Of a DNA stretch of 64,000 nucleotides, positions 17,755 through 27,455 are shown one piece after another. The notes below the pieces were generated by a model. That model was not told the origin of the DNA and did not search any database. It was given only the letters and a program-made list of their open reading frames with translations. The stretch lies in the NCBI GenBank assembly GCA_002291465.1, contig CP021238.1:3782001-3846000 (forward strand), given 5' to 3'. Each line of letters starts with the position of its first letter. Positions within the stretch are counted from its first letter, which is position 1. The position numbers and the translations under genes were made by a program. The DNA is from Mycobacterium lepraemurium. GTDB taxonomy: Bacteria > Actinomycetota > Actinomycetes > Mycobacteriales > Mycobacteriaceae.

Positions 17755-19479
17755 ATGGTGAGCCAGAGCAGCGACGACACCCCGACCGGCCCCATCGCCG
17801 GCCAGCCCCGGCAACCGGCAGCGCCCCGCATCATCCGGTCGCACGCCACCCGCGCCACGCCGCCCGGCCCGGCGACCACCGGCCGGCGCGTCACCGCCGA
17901 CCTGACCGCGGTGGCGCTGCTACTCGCCGCGGTGTTGCTGCCCTGGAACCTCTACTTCGGCGTCGGAATCCCGGACAGCAACCCGATCGTGTTCGCGGTC
18001 CTGGTCGCGGTGACGGCGCTGGCGCTGGCCGCGGTCGCGGTGGCCGGTTCCTGGCGGGCGGGCGGCGCCCGGTTCGACCCGGCCCGGGCAGCCCGGCTTC
18101 GGTTGGCGCTCAACGTCCCCTACCTGCTTTTGGTGCTCGCCTTCGTCGGGTTCGACGCCGTCCAGACGGTCCGTTTCGGCGGCACGGTCGACGTGCCGGG
18201 CGGGGTGGGACCGGGCGCCTGGGTGGGCATCGCCGGCGCGCTGCTGAGCGCCCAGGCGGTGCCGGCCGGGACGGCGGCCGCGCCGGTGCCGGGCACTCCG
18301 GGCGGCGACGAGGCCACCGGTTGGCATCGGGCCGCGCGGATCATCGGCGCGCTGTCAATGCTCGCGGCGGTGCTCAGCTTCGGTTTCAACCTGCACTGGC
18401 GGGTGCGCTACGCGCTGCAGAGTTCCGGCGGCGCAGCGCAATTCGGCAAGGAGAACATCGCGGTCATCGCGACCGCGGTGGTGTACGGCGTGGTGGCGCT
18501 GGTCGCGGTGCTGGTCGCCTCCCGGCGGCTGCTGCGCTCCGACCGGGCGAGCCGGCTGACGACGATCGCGCTGGGCACGTCCACGCCGGCCGCCGGCATC
18601 CTGGTATGGCTGTTGCCCGCTGGGCGGGACCTCGATGCCTTCCACGGCATCGCGCAGAACACCTCGACGGCCGGGGTGGGCTTCGAGGGCTACCTGGTCT
18701 GGGCCGCCGGCGCGGCGCTGTTCGCCCCCCGCACCCTGTTCGAACGCCGAACCCCTTCGCACACCGAGGAATCCGCGTGGCGGGCCACGTCCCGCAACGG
18801 CCTGCTGCTGATCGCGGTGTGGGCGTTGGGGTCGATGGCGATGCGGATCACCGACCTGGCCGTCGCGGTGACGCTGAACTATCCGTTCTCCCTGTACGAC
18901 AGCCTGGTGCTGGCCGCCTTCGACCTGGTGACCGCGTTGCTGGCGATCTGGCTGCGGCGCCGGCTGGCCAACCTCGCCGCGCGACTGGTCACCTCGCTGT
19001 GCGGGCTAGTCGCCGCGCTCGCCGTCGCCCGCGTGGTGGTCGGCGTGCAGCTGGCGCCGCAGTTCGCCGATACCCCCAATTCGCCTGTGCACCACCCGGT
19101 TTACGGCAACAACCTGGCCCAGCAGATCACCAGCGCGTTCGACGTGACGCTGTGCGGGCTGGCCCTGGGCATTCTGGTGGCCGCCGTGGTGGCCGGGCAG
19201 CTGGGCCGTCGGCGCCGGGCCCGTCGCGCCGCCCGCCGGCGCGCGGCGCAGGCGAACGCGGCGGCGCCGACGACGCGTATCCCGGTGAGCCGGGGGTCCG
19301 CACCGTCGGCCGCGGCGACCACCCGGATCGCCACCGGCGGCCCCGGCGCGGACCACGAGCCGCCCACCACCGATATCCCTCCGCTCGCCGGGTCGCCCCG
19401 GATCTTCCGCGGCGACGACTCCGGGACGCGGCAGATCCCGGTGCCCAAGCCCCAGATCTACCGGCCGCCGCAGCAGTAG
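17755..19479 (+). CDS. polytopic membrane protein (Rv0537c homologue)
   Basis: A protein of about 574 residues with roughly ten hydrophobic helices (for example LTAVALLLAAVLLPWNLYF and AVVYGVVALVAVLVA). A long basic and Thr/Pro-rich cytosolic tail contains the repeated TTRI motif (APTTRIPV, AATTRIA, PPTTDIPP). ATG 17755 is preferred for its G-rich ribosome site, though ATG 17743 is in frame. It is about 95 residues longer than the M. tuberculosis protein I recall. It converges with the dead galE3, 3 bases from its stop. Intact; function unknown. Confidence 0.8.
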   Translation: MVSQSSDDTPTGPIAGQPRQPAAPRIIRSHATRATPPGPATTGRRVTADLTAVALLLAAVLLPWNLYFGVGIPDSNPIVFAVLVAVTALALAAVAVAGSWRAGGARFDPARAARLRLALNVPYLLLVLAFVGFDAVQTVRFGGTVDVPGGVGPGAWVGIAGALLSAQAVPAGTAAAPVPGTPGGDEATGWHRAARIIGALSMLAAVLSFGFNLHWRVRYALQSSGGAAQFGKENIAVIATAVVYGVVALVAVLVASRRLLRSDRASRLTTIALGTSTPAAGILVWLLPAGRDLDAFHGIAQNTSTAGVGFEGYLVWAAGAALFAPRTLFERRTPSHTEESAWRATSRNGLLLIAVWALGSMAMRITDLAVAVTLNYPFSLYDSLVLAAFDLVTALLAIWLRRRLANLAARLVTSLCGLVAALAVARVVVGVQLAPQFADTPNSPVHHPVYGNNLAQQITSAFDVTLCGLALGILVAAVVAGQLGRRRRARRAARRRAAQANAAAPTTRIPVSRGSAPSAAATTRIATGGPGADHEPPTTDIPPLAGSPRIFRGDDSGTRQIPVPKPQIYRPPQQ

Positions 19480-19482
19480 CCG

Positions 19483-20509
19483 TCACCGTAGCGGCGCGAA
19501 CGCGAATTCGCGCAGCCCTTCGCCGGGTTGGACGGCGGCGCGAAACCCCAGCAGCCGCGCGGCCCGCGACGGGTCGGCGACGATGTGGCGGGACGTCGCC
19601 GCTGCGGTACTGGCCGGTGACCACCGGCGACCGCGCCGCCGCGGGCGTCGCACAGCGCGGTCGCCATCTGCAAGATCGAAATGGGTTGCCCCGAGCAGAC
19701 ATTCACCGCGGTGAAGCCGTCACGGCAAGCCAACGCCGCGAGGTTGGCGGCGGCCACGTCATCGACGTGGCCGAAGTCGCGCATCTGCCCGCCGTCCTCG
19801 AAAACCCTCGGCGGCTCACCCTTTTCCAGCGCCGAGTGGAAGATCGCCGCCACCCCGGAGTACGGGGTGGCGCGCGGCATGTCGGGCCCGTACACGTTGT
19901 GGTAGCGCAGCGCCACCACCGACCCGCCGGTGGCCTCCGACCAGGCTAGCGCGTAATGCTCCTGGGCGGTCTTGCTGGCGGCGTACAGGCTGCGTGGCCG
20001 CAGGCAGGCGTCCTCGTCGACCAGCTGCTAGCGCAGCTCCTCACCGCCGATCGGGCACCGGTGCTCGAAGACCCCGGCGTCCAGGTCTGTGCGCCGCCGC
20101 GACAGCGGGTGCACCGGCCCGTGCCGCTCGCAGCGGTAACCGCCCTGCCCGTACACGACCATCGACGAGGCCAGCACCAGCCGGCACACCCCGGCGGCGA
20201 ACATCTGAGCCAGCAGCACCGTGGTGGCCAGGTCGTTGTGGCCCCCGTAGGCCGGGGCGTCGGCGGCGTCCACCCCCGCCCCACCATCGCCGCCTGGTGG
20301 CACACCACGTCCACCCCGGCCAGCAGCGGGGCCAGCGCGTCGGCGTCGCGCACGTCGACGCGGTGACAACCGTTGGGAGGAAACGGTTTCGGCCCGTGCA
20401 CGGCGGCCAGTAACGCGTCGACAGCGACGACGTCGTGGGCCGCCGCCCGCAGCGCGGCGGCCACCCGCGAGCCGATGAACCCGGCAGCCCCCGTCACCAG
20501 CACCCTCAT
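19483..20509 (-). pseudogene. galE3: galE3-like NAD-dependent sugar epimerase, nonsense plus frameshifts
   Basis: An SDR-type nucleotide-sugar epimerase from ATG 20509. MRVLVTGAAGFIGSRVAAAL carries the GxxGxxG motif. The frame shifts near 20285 (QAAMVG to AGVDAADAPAYGGHN). A CAG-to-TAG stop sits at 20030-20028 (EELR-stop-QLVDED). The catalytic YAASK is kept downstream (RSLYAASKTAQEHY). Another shift lies near 19620 (RGGAV to TGQYRSGDVRH). The stop TGA is at 19485-19483. The ATG overlaps the stop of the MTA phosphorylase remnant, so both belonged to one unit. Confidence 0.88.
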
Positions 20510-21301
20510 GGCAGCTCGATCGGCAGGCTCACCCCGGCGTGCGGTGAGCACTGCGTACAGCTGCGTTCGGCGGCGACCCGGCCGATGGCGTCGCGCACCA
20601 GCTTCTTGAACGGCTCGATGTTCTTCTCGAACTCGGCGAACACCTCAACCGCCTTCACGCCCTCACCGGCGCTCACACCGGCGTCCAGATCCGTGACCAA
20701 AGCGATTGCCGCATAGCACATTTAGAGTTCCCGCGCGAGCACCGCCTCCGGGTAGCCGGTCATGTTCACCAGCGAGAACCCAGCCGAGGCGAACCACCGG
20801 CTCTCGGCGCGGGTGGAAAACCGCGGCCCCTGGGTCACCACCATGGTGCCGCTGTCGACCACCCCCCGGCAGCCCGGACACCGCCTCGCGCAGCGCCGGG
20901 CAGTACGGGTCGGCGAAGTCGACGTGCACGGCCCCGGAGTCGAAATAGGTGTCGGCGCGCCCGCGGGTGCGGTCGACCAGCTGGTCGGGCACCACGACCG
21001 CGCCCGGGCCGAGCTCGGGAACAAGGCTGCCGACCGCGCACGGCGCCAGCACCCGGCGCACCCCGAGTTTGCGCAGCGCCCACAGGTTGGCCCGGTACGG
21101 CACGGTGTGCGCGGGGAATTCGTGCCGGGCACCGGGCCGGGGCAGGAAGACCACCCGGTGCTCGCCGACGGCGCCGACGGTGACCGGGGCGCTGGGCGGG
21201 CCGTACGGGGTGTCGACGGTGACGTCGTCGGCGTCGGATCCGAAGAAGGTGTAGAAGCCGCTGCCGCCGATGACTCCGAGCATCCGACCATTGTGGTGCA
21301 T
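20506..21301 (-). pseudogene. mtnP: 5'-methylthioadenosine phosphorylase (Rv0535 homologue), nonsense plus frameshift
   Basis: Purine nucleoside phosphorylase family-2 enzyme that cleaves MTA, the by-product of polyamine-type and quorum reactions. ATG 21301 starts MHHNGRMLGVIGGSGFY. The phosphate-binding region, FLPRPGARHEFPAHTV and YRANLWALRKLGVRRVLA are intact. Near 20870 an indel in a C run breaks GLPG from VVDSGTMVV. A stop (TAA, 20722-20724) replaces the Glu in LAREL-E-MCYAAIALVTD, and the remaining C-terminus still runs open to 20506. Two lesions, so activity is not expected. Confidence 0.9.
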
Positions 21302-21352
21302 GAGCACGGGCTGATCGCAGGGCCCGGCCGCGCATCCTGGCAGGATGTCGGT

Positions 21353-22225
21353 GTGGCCAATCTCGGGCAGTGGATCTCCGGTGCGCGGCCACGCACGTTG
21401 CCCAACGCGCTGGCGCCGGTGGTCGCCGGCACCGGCGCGGCGGCGTGGCTGCACGCCGCGGTGTGGTGGAAGGCACTGCTGGCGTTGGTCGTCGCGGTCG
21501 CGATGACGGTCGGCGTCAACTACGCCAACGACTACTCCGACGGCATCCGCGGCACCGACGACGACCGGGCCGGCCCAGTGCGGCTGGTCAGTTCGCGGCT
21601 GGCCGCCCCGCGTGCGGTGCTGGGCGCCGCGATCGCCAGCCTGGCCGTCGGGGCGATCGCCGGGCTGGTCCTGGCGCTGTCCAGCGCGCCGTGGCTGATC
21701 GCGATGGGGGCGGCGTGCATCGCCGGGGCGTGGCTGTACACCGGCGGGTCGAAACCCTACGGCTACACCGGTTTTGGCGAGGTCGCGGTGTTCGTGTTCT
21801 TCGGCCTGGTCGCTGTGCTGGGCACCGAGTACACCCAGGCGCTGCGGGTGGACTGGGTGGGCCTGGTGCTGGCGGTGGCGGTCGGGGCGCTGTCGTCGTC
21901 GGTGCTGGTGGCCAACAACCTGCGCGACATTCCCACCGACGCCCGGTCGGGCAAGATCACCCTGGCGGTGCAGCTGGGCGACGCCCGCACCCGGGTGCTG
22001 TACCAGGCGCTGCTTTCCGCCGCCGCCGTGTTGACCCTGGTGCTCGTCGCGGCCACGCCGTGGTGCGCCGCGGGATTGGTGGCCACGCCGCTGGCGCTGC
22101 GCGCGGCGGCCCCGGTGCGGTCCGGGCGCGGCGGCGCCGAGCTGATCCCGGTGCTGCGCGACACCGGCCTGGCCATGGTGGTGTGGGCGGTCGCGGTGGC
22201 GGCGGCGTTGACGTGGGGTATCTGA
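21353..22225 (+). CDS. menA: menA, DHNA polyprenyltransferase
   Basis: Membrane UbiA-family enzyme that prenylates DHNA to demethylmenaquinone. It has 290 residues and about nine helices. Both Asp-rich metal motifs are visible: NYANDYSDGIRGTDDD near residue 62 and NNLRDIPTDARSGK near 188. GTG 21353 (VANLGQWISGARPRTLPNA) is only 51 bp from the divergent MTA phosphorylase start, so the two promoters overlap. Intact although its neighbour is dead. Confidence 0.94.
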   Translation: MANLGQWISGARPRTLPNALAPVVAGTGAAAWLHAAVWWKALLALVVAVAMTVGVNYANDYSDGIRGTDDDRAGPVRLVSSRLAAPRAVLGAAIASLAVGAIAGLVLALSSAPWLIAMGAACIAGAWLYTGGSKPYGYTGFGEVAVFVFFGLVAVLGTEYTQALRVDWVGLVLAVAVGALSSSVLVANNLRDIPTDARSGKITLAVQLGDARTRVLYQALLSAAAVLTLVLVAATPWCAAGLVATPLALRAAAPVRSGRGGAELIPVLRDTGLAMVVWAVAVAAALTWGI

Positions 22226-22230
22226 CAGTG

Positions 22231-22288
22231 CGAGCAGACGCAAAGGCGCTCGCGCACCGCGCTTTTGGGGTACTTTTGCGTCTGCTCG
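22231..22288 (+). terminator. long hairpin between menA and fabH
   Basis: cgagcagacgcaaa (22231-22244) and tttgcgtctgctcg (22275-22288) are perfect 14-bp inverted arms with a 30-base loop. The element begins 5 bases after the menA stop and ends 21 bases before the fabH ATG. It may terminate menA transcripts or set fabH expression. Confidence 0.55.
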
Positions 22289-22309
22289 GGGGGATAGCGA
22301 AGGACCGCA

Positions 22310-23317
22310 ATGAAGCAGATTTCCGCGACCAGCGGGCCCACCAACACCGGCTTGCTCAGCGTAGGGTCGTACCGCCCGCAGCGCGTGGTGACCAACGACG
22401 AGCTGTGCCAGAACATCGACTCCTCCGATGAGTGGATCTATTCCCGCACCGGCATCAAGACGCGCCGTTTCGCCGCGCGGGACGAGTCCACGGCCTCGAT
22501 GGCGACCGAGGCCGGACGTGAGGCGATCGCCAAGGCCGGGCTGGAGGCGTCCGACATCGACTGCGTCGTGGTGGCCACCAGCGCCCATTTCCTGCAGACC
22601 CCGGCGTGCGGCCCGGCAGTCGCGGCCGCGCTGGGCGCCACCGGCGTGCCCGCCTTCGACATCTCGGCCGGCTGCGCCGGCTTCGGCTACGCGCTGTGGG
22701 TGGCGGCCGACATGGTGCGCGGCGGCACGGCCGGCAAGGTGCTGGTGCTGGGGTCGGAGAAGCTGTCGCCCACGGTCGACATGACCGACCGCAGCAACTG
22801 CTTCATCTTCACCGACGGCGCCGCGGGCGTGGTGGTGGGCGAGACGCCCACCCAGGGGATCGGGCCGACGGTGTGGGGCAGCGACGGCACCCAGGCCACC
22901 GCGATTCGCCAGGACATCGACTGGATCGACTACCTGGACCGGCCCACCGGGCCGCGCCCGTTCCTGCGGCTGGAGGGCAGCGCGGTATTCCGTTGGGCCG
23001 CATTCGAGATGGGCAAGGTCGGTCAGCAGGCGATGGACGCGGCGGGGGTGCGGCCCGACGAGATCGACGTGTTCCTGCCGCACCAGGCCAACAGCCGGAT
23101 CAACGAGATCCTGGCCAAGAGCCTCGAGCTGCGGCCGGACGCGGTGATCGCCAACGACATCGAGCACACCGGCAACACCTCGGCGGCATCGATACCGCTG
23201 GCCATGGCCGAGGTGCTGGCGACCGGGGCGGCCCAGGCCGGCGACCTGGCGCTGCTGATCGGCTACGGCGCGGGGTTGAGCTACGCCGCGCAGGTGATGC
23301 GGCTGCCGCCGGGCTGA
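22310..23317 (+). CDS. fabH: fabH, beta-ketoacyl-ACP synthase III
   Basis: Condensing enzyme that links FAS-I acyl-CoA products to FAS-II for mycolic acid synthesis. It has 335 residues. The catalytic triad is visible: Cys122 in DISAGCAGFGYAL, His258 in FLPHQANSR and Asn289 in EHTGNTSAASI. ATG 22310 has a gaagga ribosome site. The C-terminal IGYGAGLSYAAQVMRLP is complete. It converges with the Rv0531-like gene. Intact. Confidence 0.95.
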   Translation: MKQISATSGPTNTGLLSVGSYRPQRVVTNDELCQNIDSSDEWIYSRTGIKTRRFAARDESTASMATEAGREAIAKAGLEASDIDCVVVATSAHFLQTPACGPAVAAALGATGVPAFDISAGCAGFGYALWVAADMVRGGTAGKVLVLGSEKLSPTVDMTDRSNCFIFTDGAAGVVVGETPTQGIGPTVWGSDGTQATAIRQDIDWIDYLDRPTGPRPFLRLEGSAVFRWAAFEMGKVGQQAMDAAGVRPDEIDVFLPHQANSRINEILAKSLELRPDAVIANDIEHTGNTSAASIPLAMAEVLATGAAQAGDLALLIGYGAGLSYAAQVMRLPPG

Positions 23318-23321
23318 GCCG

Positions 23322-23647
23322 TCACCGTTCGGGGGCACGTCCCCGTGCAGCCGGGCCTGCAGCAACTCGCGCTCCCGGCGCCGCCGCTCAGCGGCGACGG
23401 CCAGCGCGGCGGTCGCGCGCCGGCGCAGCGGCCCGAACACCCAGATGCCCAGCGGCATGGCGATGACCAGCGCGAACAGCGCGGCCACCACGACGGGGAA
23501 CTCGGTGATGCCGGCCAGCCGCGCGACGCCGTAGATCACGCCGGTGAGCACGACCGCCAGCAGCAGCCGCGCCGCCGCGTAGGCCAGGACCGGGACGACG
23601 GCGCCGCCCGGGCCCGGGGTGGATCCGTCGCTACCTTGTTGTGACAC
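23322..23647 (-). pseudogene. small membrane protein (Rv0531 homologue), probable C-terminal frameshift
   Basis: About 105 residues with two hydrophobic helices (VPVLAYAAARLLLAVVLTGVI and FPVVVAALFALVIAMPLGIWV) and a basic tail (RRRATAALAVAAERRRRERE). GTG 23647 is chosen (TTG 23653 possible). In the starting frame there is no stop and translation would run antisense through fabH. A one-base shift in the final dozen codons would end at TGA 23324-23322, 4 bases beyond the fabH stop, which is the expected original end. Damage is limited to the tail, so function may survive. Confidence 0.55.
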
Positions 23648-23702
23648 AGCCAAAGCCTACGGCGCGGGTATATTCGCGATGGAGGTCCCGAGGAGGTTTT
23701 GC

Positions 23703-23864
23703 GTGGTCTACCTGCTGCTCGTCCTGATTTTGGGGACACTGATTTACGTCGGCTGGCGTGCGGCGCGGTCGCAGGCCGCCCGGCCCAAGACCCGCGTCAT
23801 CGGGCCCGACGACGATCCGGATTTCCTGCGGCGGTTGGGCCACGGCGACAACAATCCCTTTTAG
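23703..23864 (+). CDS. 53-residue single-pass membrane protein (Rv0530A-like)
   Basis: GTG 23703 follows a perfect AGGAGG about 8 bases upstream. The protein begins VVYLLLVLILGTLIYVGWRA, one membrane helix, followed by a polar tail VIGPDDDPDFLRRLGHGDNN. Convergent with the ParA-like gene. Conserved small mycobacterial protein of unknown role. Confidence 0.78.
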   Translation: MVYLLLVLILGTLIYVGWRAARSQAARPKTRVIGPDDDPDFLRRLGHGDNNPF

Positions 23865-23899
23865 ACCTTGTAGGACTATATTAGACCCCGCTGCACCGG

Positions 23900-25203
23900 T
23901 TAACCGAGCACGCCCGGGTTGCGCTGCGCGCCCGGGAATCCGTCGGCGACGATGGTGGCCAGCTCGGTGAGCGCCTCGCGGGTGCCGCGGCGCAGCCGGT
24001 CCAGATCGATCTCGGCGCCCTCCTCCAGATGCGGGTCGAAGGCACCAGCTGGACCGCCCGGCAGCGCCGGGAGAAGTGGTCGATCACCTTGTTCATGTCG
24101 ACCTTGCCCGGCCGCGGCCGCACCCCGTTGATCACCGCGATCGAATTGCGGACCAGGTCCTCGTGCCCGTACGCGTCCAGCCAGTCCAGGGTGGCCGACG
24201 CGCTGCGCGCGCAGATCGATGGACGCCGAGCTGACCACCACCAGAGCATCGGTCTTGTCCAGCACCGACTTCATCACCGAGTGCAGCAGTCCGGGACCGC
24301 AGTCGGTGAGCACCAGACCGTAGAAGCGCTCCACGATGTCCAGGATCCGCACGTAGTCGTCGGCGCTGAACGCCTCCGAGACCGCGGGATCGGTCTCCGA
24401 GGCGAGCACCTCCAGCCCGCTGGGGCCCTTGGAGGTGTAGCGGCGCACGTCGCTGTAGCGCTCGACGGTTCCGGCGTCGTGCAGCAGCTGGCGCACCGTC
24501 GCCGCCGTCTCCAGCGGGATCTTCTGGCTCAGCGTGCCGCGGTCGGGGTTGGCGTCCACCGCCACCACCCGGTCCCCGCGGATGGAGGCGAAGGTGGCGC
24601 CCAGCGTCGCCGCGATGGTGGTCTTGCCGACCCCACCCTTGAGCGACAGGAAGGCCACCCGGTAGGAACCCCGCAGCGGCCGGTTCACCTGGGCGACCAG
24701 GTTGTTGTACCGGGCGGCGCGGGGGCTTTCGCCCAGGTTGATCAGCCCGCCGGACGGCTTGTAGAGCAGCAGCCGCCAGCCCTCGGACGGCGGCGGCCGC
24801 ACCGGGCGCAGCAGCATCCCGGTGGACAGCTCCGGGTACGGCGTGTGCGGCAGGTGCTCCTGACGCGGCGGCGGGCCCTGGATCTGGGTGGGCGGGGCGT
24901 CCGGGCCGGCGTAGTAGACGCCGTACACCGTCGGGTCGACGCGCGGGATGCCGGTGACCGGGGTGGAGTCCCACGGCGGCATGCCGCCGGACCGCGGCGC
25001 GGTGGGTGGCGCCGGCTCCCGCTCCGGGGCGGGGACCCGGCGTTCGGTGCGGAATCCGGCGAACGCCTTGGTCGGGGCGTCGCCGCCGGGCTCCGGCTGC
25101 GGTTCGGCGGCGTCCTTGTTGTCGTCGCCCGCTGCGGCGGCTGGGGGATTTGCGTTGTCTGTTCTTCGGGCGCCCCCACGCCCGCCGTCGGATGCTCGGA
25201 CAC
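23900..25203 (-). pseudogene. ParA/MinD-like ATPase (Rv0530 homologue), frameshifted
   Basis: A protein of about 430 residues with a Pro-rich N-terminus and a deviant Walker A, FLSLKGGVGKTTIAATLG. This resembles the EspI/MinD-like mycobacterial ATPases. GTG 25203 begins VSEHPTAGVGAPEEQTTQI. A base is gained or lost near 25130 (IPQPP to AAAAGDDNKD). Near 24215 the frame moves (ASIDLRAQ to SATLDWLDAYGHEDL), and again near 24040 (AVQLVP to FDPHLEEGAEIDLD), ending with TAA 23902-23900. At least three indels. The start lies inside the deletion scar that removed ccsA. Confidence 0.85.
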
Positions 25204-25214
25204 GGCACTCACCC

Positions 25215-26676
25215 TTGTTACCCACACCCGGCGGCGGCCCACCAGCAGCGACACCAGCACGCCGGCCATCATCGTGACGGCGAACACCAGCACCCAGGTC
25301 TGGCCCGGGTCGTAGGAGACCTGCAGGTTGACGAACGGCACGGCGCCGTCGAAGCGGGTCACGGTGCCCGCCGCGGGCCCCTGGTCGATGCGGACCGCCT
25401 ACCCGGCGCGCAGGTTGACCCGCTTCTCCCGGGTCAGCCGGTGCTGCTCGATCAGCCGGGGATCCAGGGTGAACAGCGACTGCGGCCGGCCGGTGTCCAG
25501 CCCGGTGTCGCCGCGGTAGATGTCGACGGCCACCGCCGGGGCGTTGAGCGCCGGGAACCGCGACGACAGCAGCGCGCCGTCCAGCTGCTCGGTGGGCGCC
25601 AGCAGGCCCTGGATGGCAATCTCGTGCTGGCGGCGCTCCGCGGCGGTGGGATAGCTGCCCGCGGGCGGGTCGATGCGCACCACCCCCGACGACAGCAGGG
25701 TTTGCAGGTTGTCGGGGCGCCACTGCACGGTCGCGGTGCGGATCTGCCCGTCCGGGAAGGTGACGCTGAAGGTGGGCGCGTAGCCGTGGCCCTGCAGGTA
25801 GACCCGATCGCCGCCGAGCCGCAGCGGGTGGTTGACCTGCGGCCGGTAGTGCCGCCAGGTGTTGGCGGCCAGGTCGGCGCCGAACTGGCAGTCGATGTTC
25901 GCGGCGAACGAGACGGCCTGCCCGGACGGCAGGTAGTGGGCGTCGAAGTCGTCGACCCGGATGCACAGCGGGTGCAGCGAGGTGCCGTCGACGGTGCTGC
26001 CGGCCCGGAACGAGTCGAACGCGGCCGGCGAGGCCGGGCAGAAGCCGGGGCCGCCGTCGGCGATGACGATGACGTTGCCCTCGTAGCCGAACAGCTTGCC
26101 GACGGCCACCGCGACCAGCAGGCCCAGCAGCGAGAAGTGGAACACGATGTTGCCGAATTCGCGCAGGTAGCCCTTCTCGGCGGAGACCTCCACGGCGTCG
26201 GGGCCGGCGCCGTCGTGGTGGCGGATGGCGGTGCGCCGGCCGCGCAGCCGGCCGACAAGGGTGTTGGCCAGGGTATTCAGGTCTTCGGCGTCGGCGGCGA
26301 TGCGGTGGCCGGCATACTTGGGCAGCCGGGCCAGGTTGCGCGGGGCGGCCACCGGGGTGGCGCGCAGGCTGCGGACGTGCTCGATCATCCGCGGGGTGAG
26401 ACAGCCGACCAGCGACACGAACAGCAGCACGTAGATGGCGGTGAACCAGAAGCTGGAGAACACGTTGAACGCCTGCAGCGGGTCCGGCCAGGGCCCGATC
26501 ACCGGGTGGGCCTTCAGGTAGTCGTCGACCTTGCCGGCGTTGAGGTTGCGCTACGGCAGCAGGGCGCCGGGGATGGCGCCCAGCGCGAGCAGGAACAGCA
26601 GCACCAGCGCGGTGCCCATCGGGGTTAGCGCCCGCCAGGTGTTGCGGGCCGTTGCGCGAAGGGTGGCGAGCGCCAT
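25215..26676 (-). pseudogene. resB: resB/ccsB, cytochrome c biogenesis protein, two stops and truncated end
   Basis: System II protein that, with CcsA, exports heme and attaches it to CxxCH of apocytochrome c. ATG 26676 starts MALATLRATARNTWRAL. TAG at 26553-26551 (GALLP-stop-RNLNAG) and TAG at 25401-25399 (NLRAG-stop-AVRID) both fit CAG-to-TAG changes. The hydrophobic segments and the large periplasmic loop are otherwise recognisable. After LLVGRRRVWV the sequence passes straight into the leader of the ParA-like gene; the usual tail of some 50 residues and all of ccsA are missing. Confidence 0.93.
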
Positions 26677-27455
26677 CAAATCGGCAGCCTCACGTTGGAC
26701 ACGAACGCGTCGCGCAGCCAGGAGACGAAGTCGTTCCACAGCCCGGTGACCAGCAGGGTGCCGACCGTGATCAGCAGCACACCGCCGAAGATCTGGATGG
26801 CCCGGGTGTGCCGGCGGAGCCAGCCCAGGCCGGCCACCGCGCCCGCCGAGCCGAAGGCCAGCAGGACGAACGGGATGCCCAGGCCCAGGCAGTAGGCGGT
26901 CACCAGCACGATGCCGCGCGCCACGCTGGCGCCGTCGGTGGCCGAGGCGACGGCGATTACGCCGGCCAGCGTCGGCCCCAGGCACGGCGTCCAGCACAGC
27001 GCGAACACCGCGCCCAGCAGCGGCGCCCCGGCGATGGTGGTCAGCTGCCGCGGGCTGAACCGGGCCTGCCGCTGCAGGGCCGGGATCAGGCCCACGAACA
27101 CCAACCCTATCACGATGGTCAGTACGCCGCCGGCCCGCTGCAGCAACAGCTGGTTGGTGATCAGCGTGGTCGTCATGCCCAGCACGGCGACGGTGCCCAG
27201 CACGAACACCGCGGTGAACCCGGCGACGAACAGCGCGGTCGAGCCGGCCACCCGCCAGCGGGCACCCGGCAGGGCCTGCACCGCCCCGGCCTGCGGCTGC
27301 TCCTCCACCCCGACCAGGGCCGCCAGGTAGGACAGTTAGCCGGGCACCAACGGCACCACGCACGGGGAGGCGAACGACACCAAGCCCGCCAGCAGGCACA
27401 CGCCGAGGGCCGCCAGCAGCGGGCCGGCGGCGGCGATCTGGGTCAGCCCGGTCAA
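26676..27455 (-). pseudogene. ccdA: ccdA, thiol-disulfide membrane transporter, early stop
   Basis: Membrane protein that passes reductant outward to CcsX. TTG 27455 overlaps the ccsX stop and gives LTGLTQIAAAGPLLAALG with the first active Cys in SFASPCVVPLVPG. The next codon is TAA (27338-27336) where family members have Tyr (PGYLSYLAAL). The rest, including the second Cys motif LCWTPCLGPTLAG, is open to 26676. Restarting at GTG 27308 would omit the first helix and its Cys. The stop overlaps the resB ATG by one base. Confidence 0.93.

Noticed and set aside
20663..23653. A 996-codon open frame on the minus strand across menA and fabH
   Set aside because: It begins as the small Rv0531-like protein and then only shadows fabH and menA on the other strand before picking up the MTA phosphorylase N-terminus. 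GC-rich third positions remove stops; the middle has no family-like sequence.
26676..27308. A shorter functional CcdA starting downstream of the stop
   Set aside because: It would lack the first helix and the first active-site Cys (ASPCVVP), both required for thiol transfer in this family.
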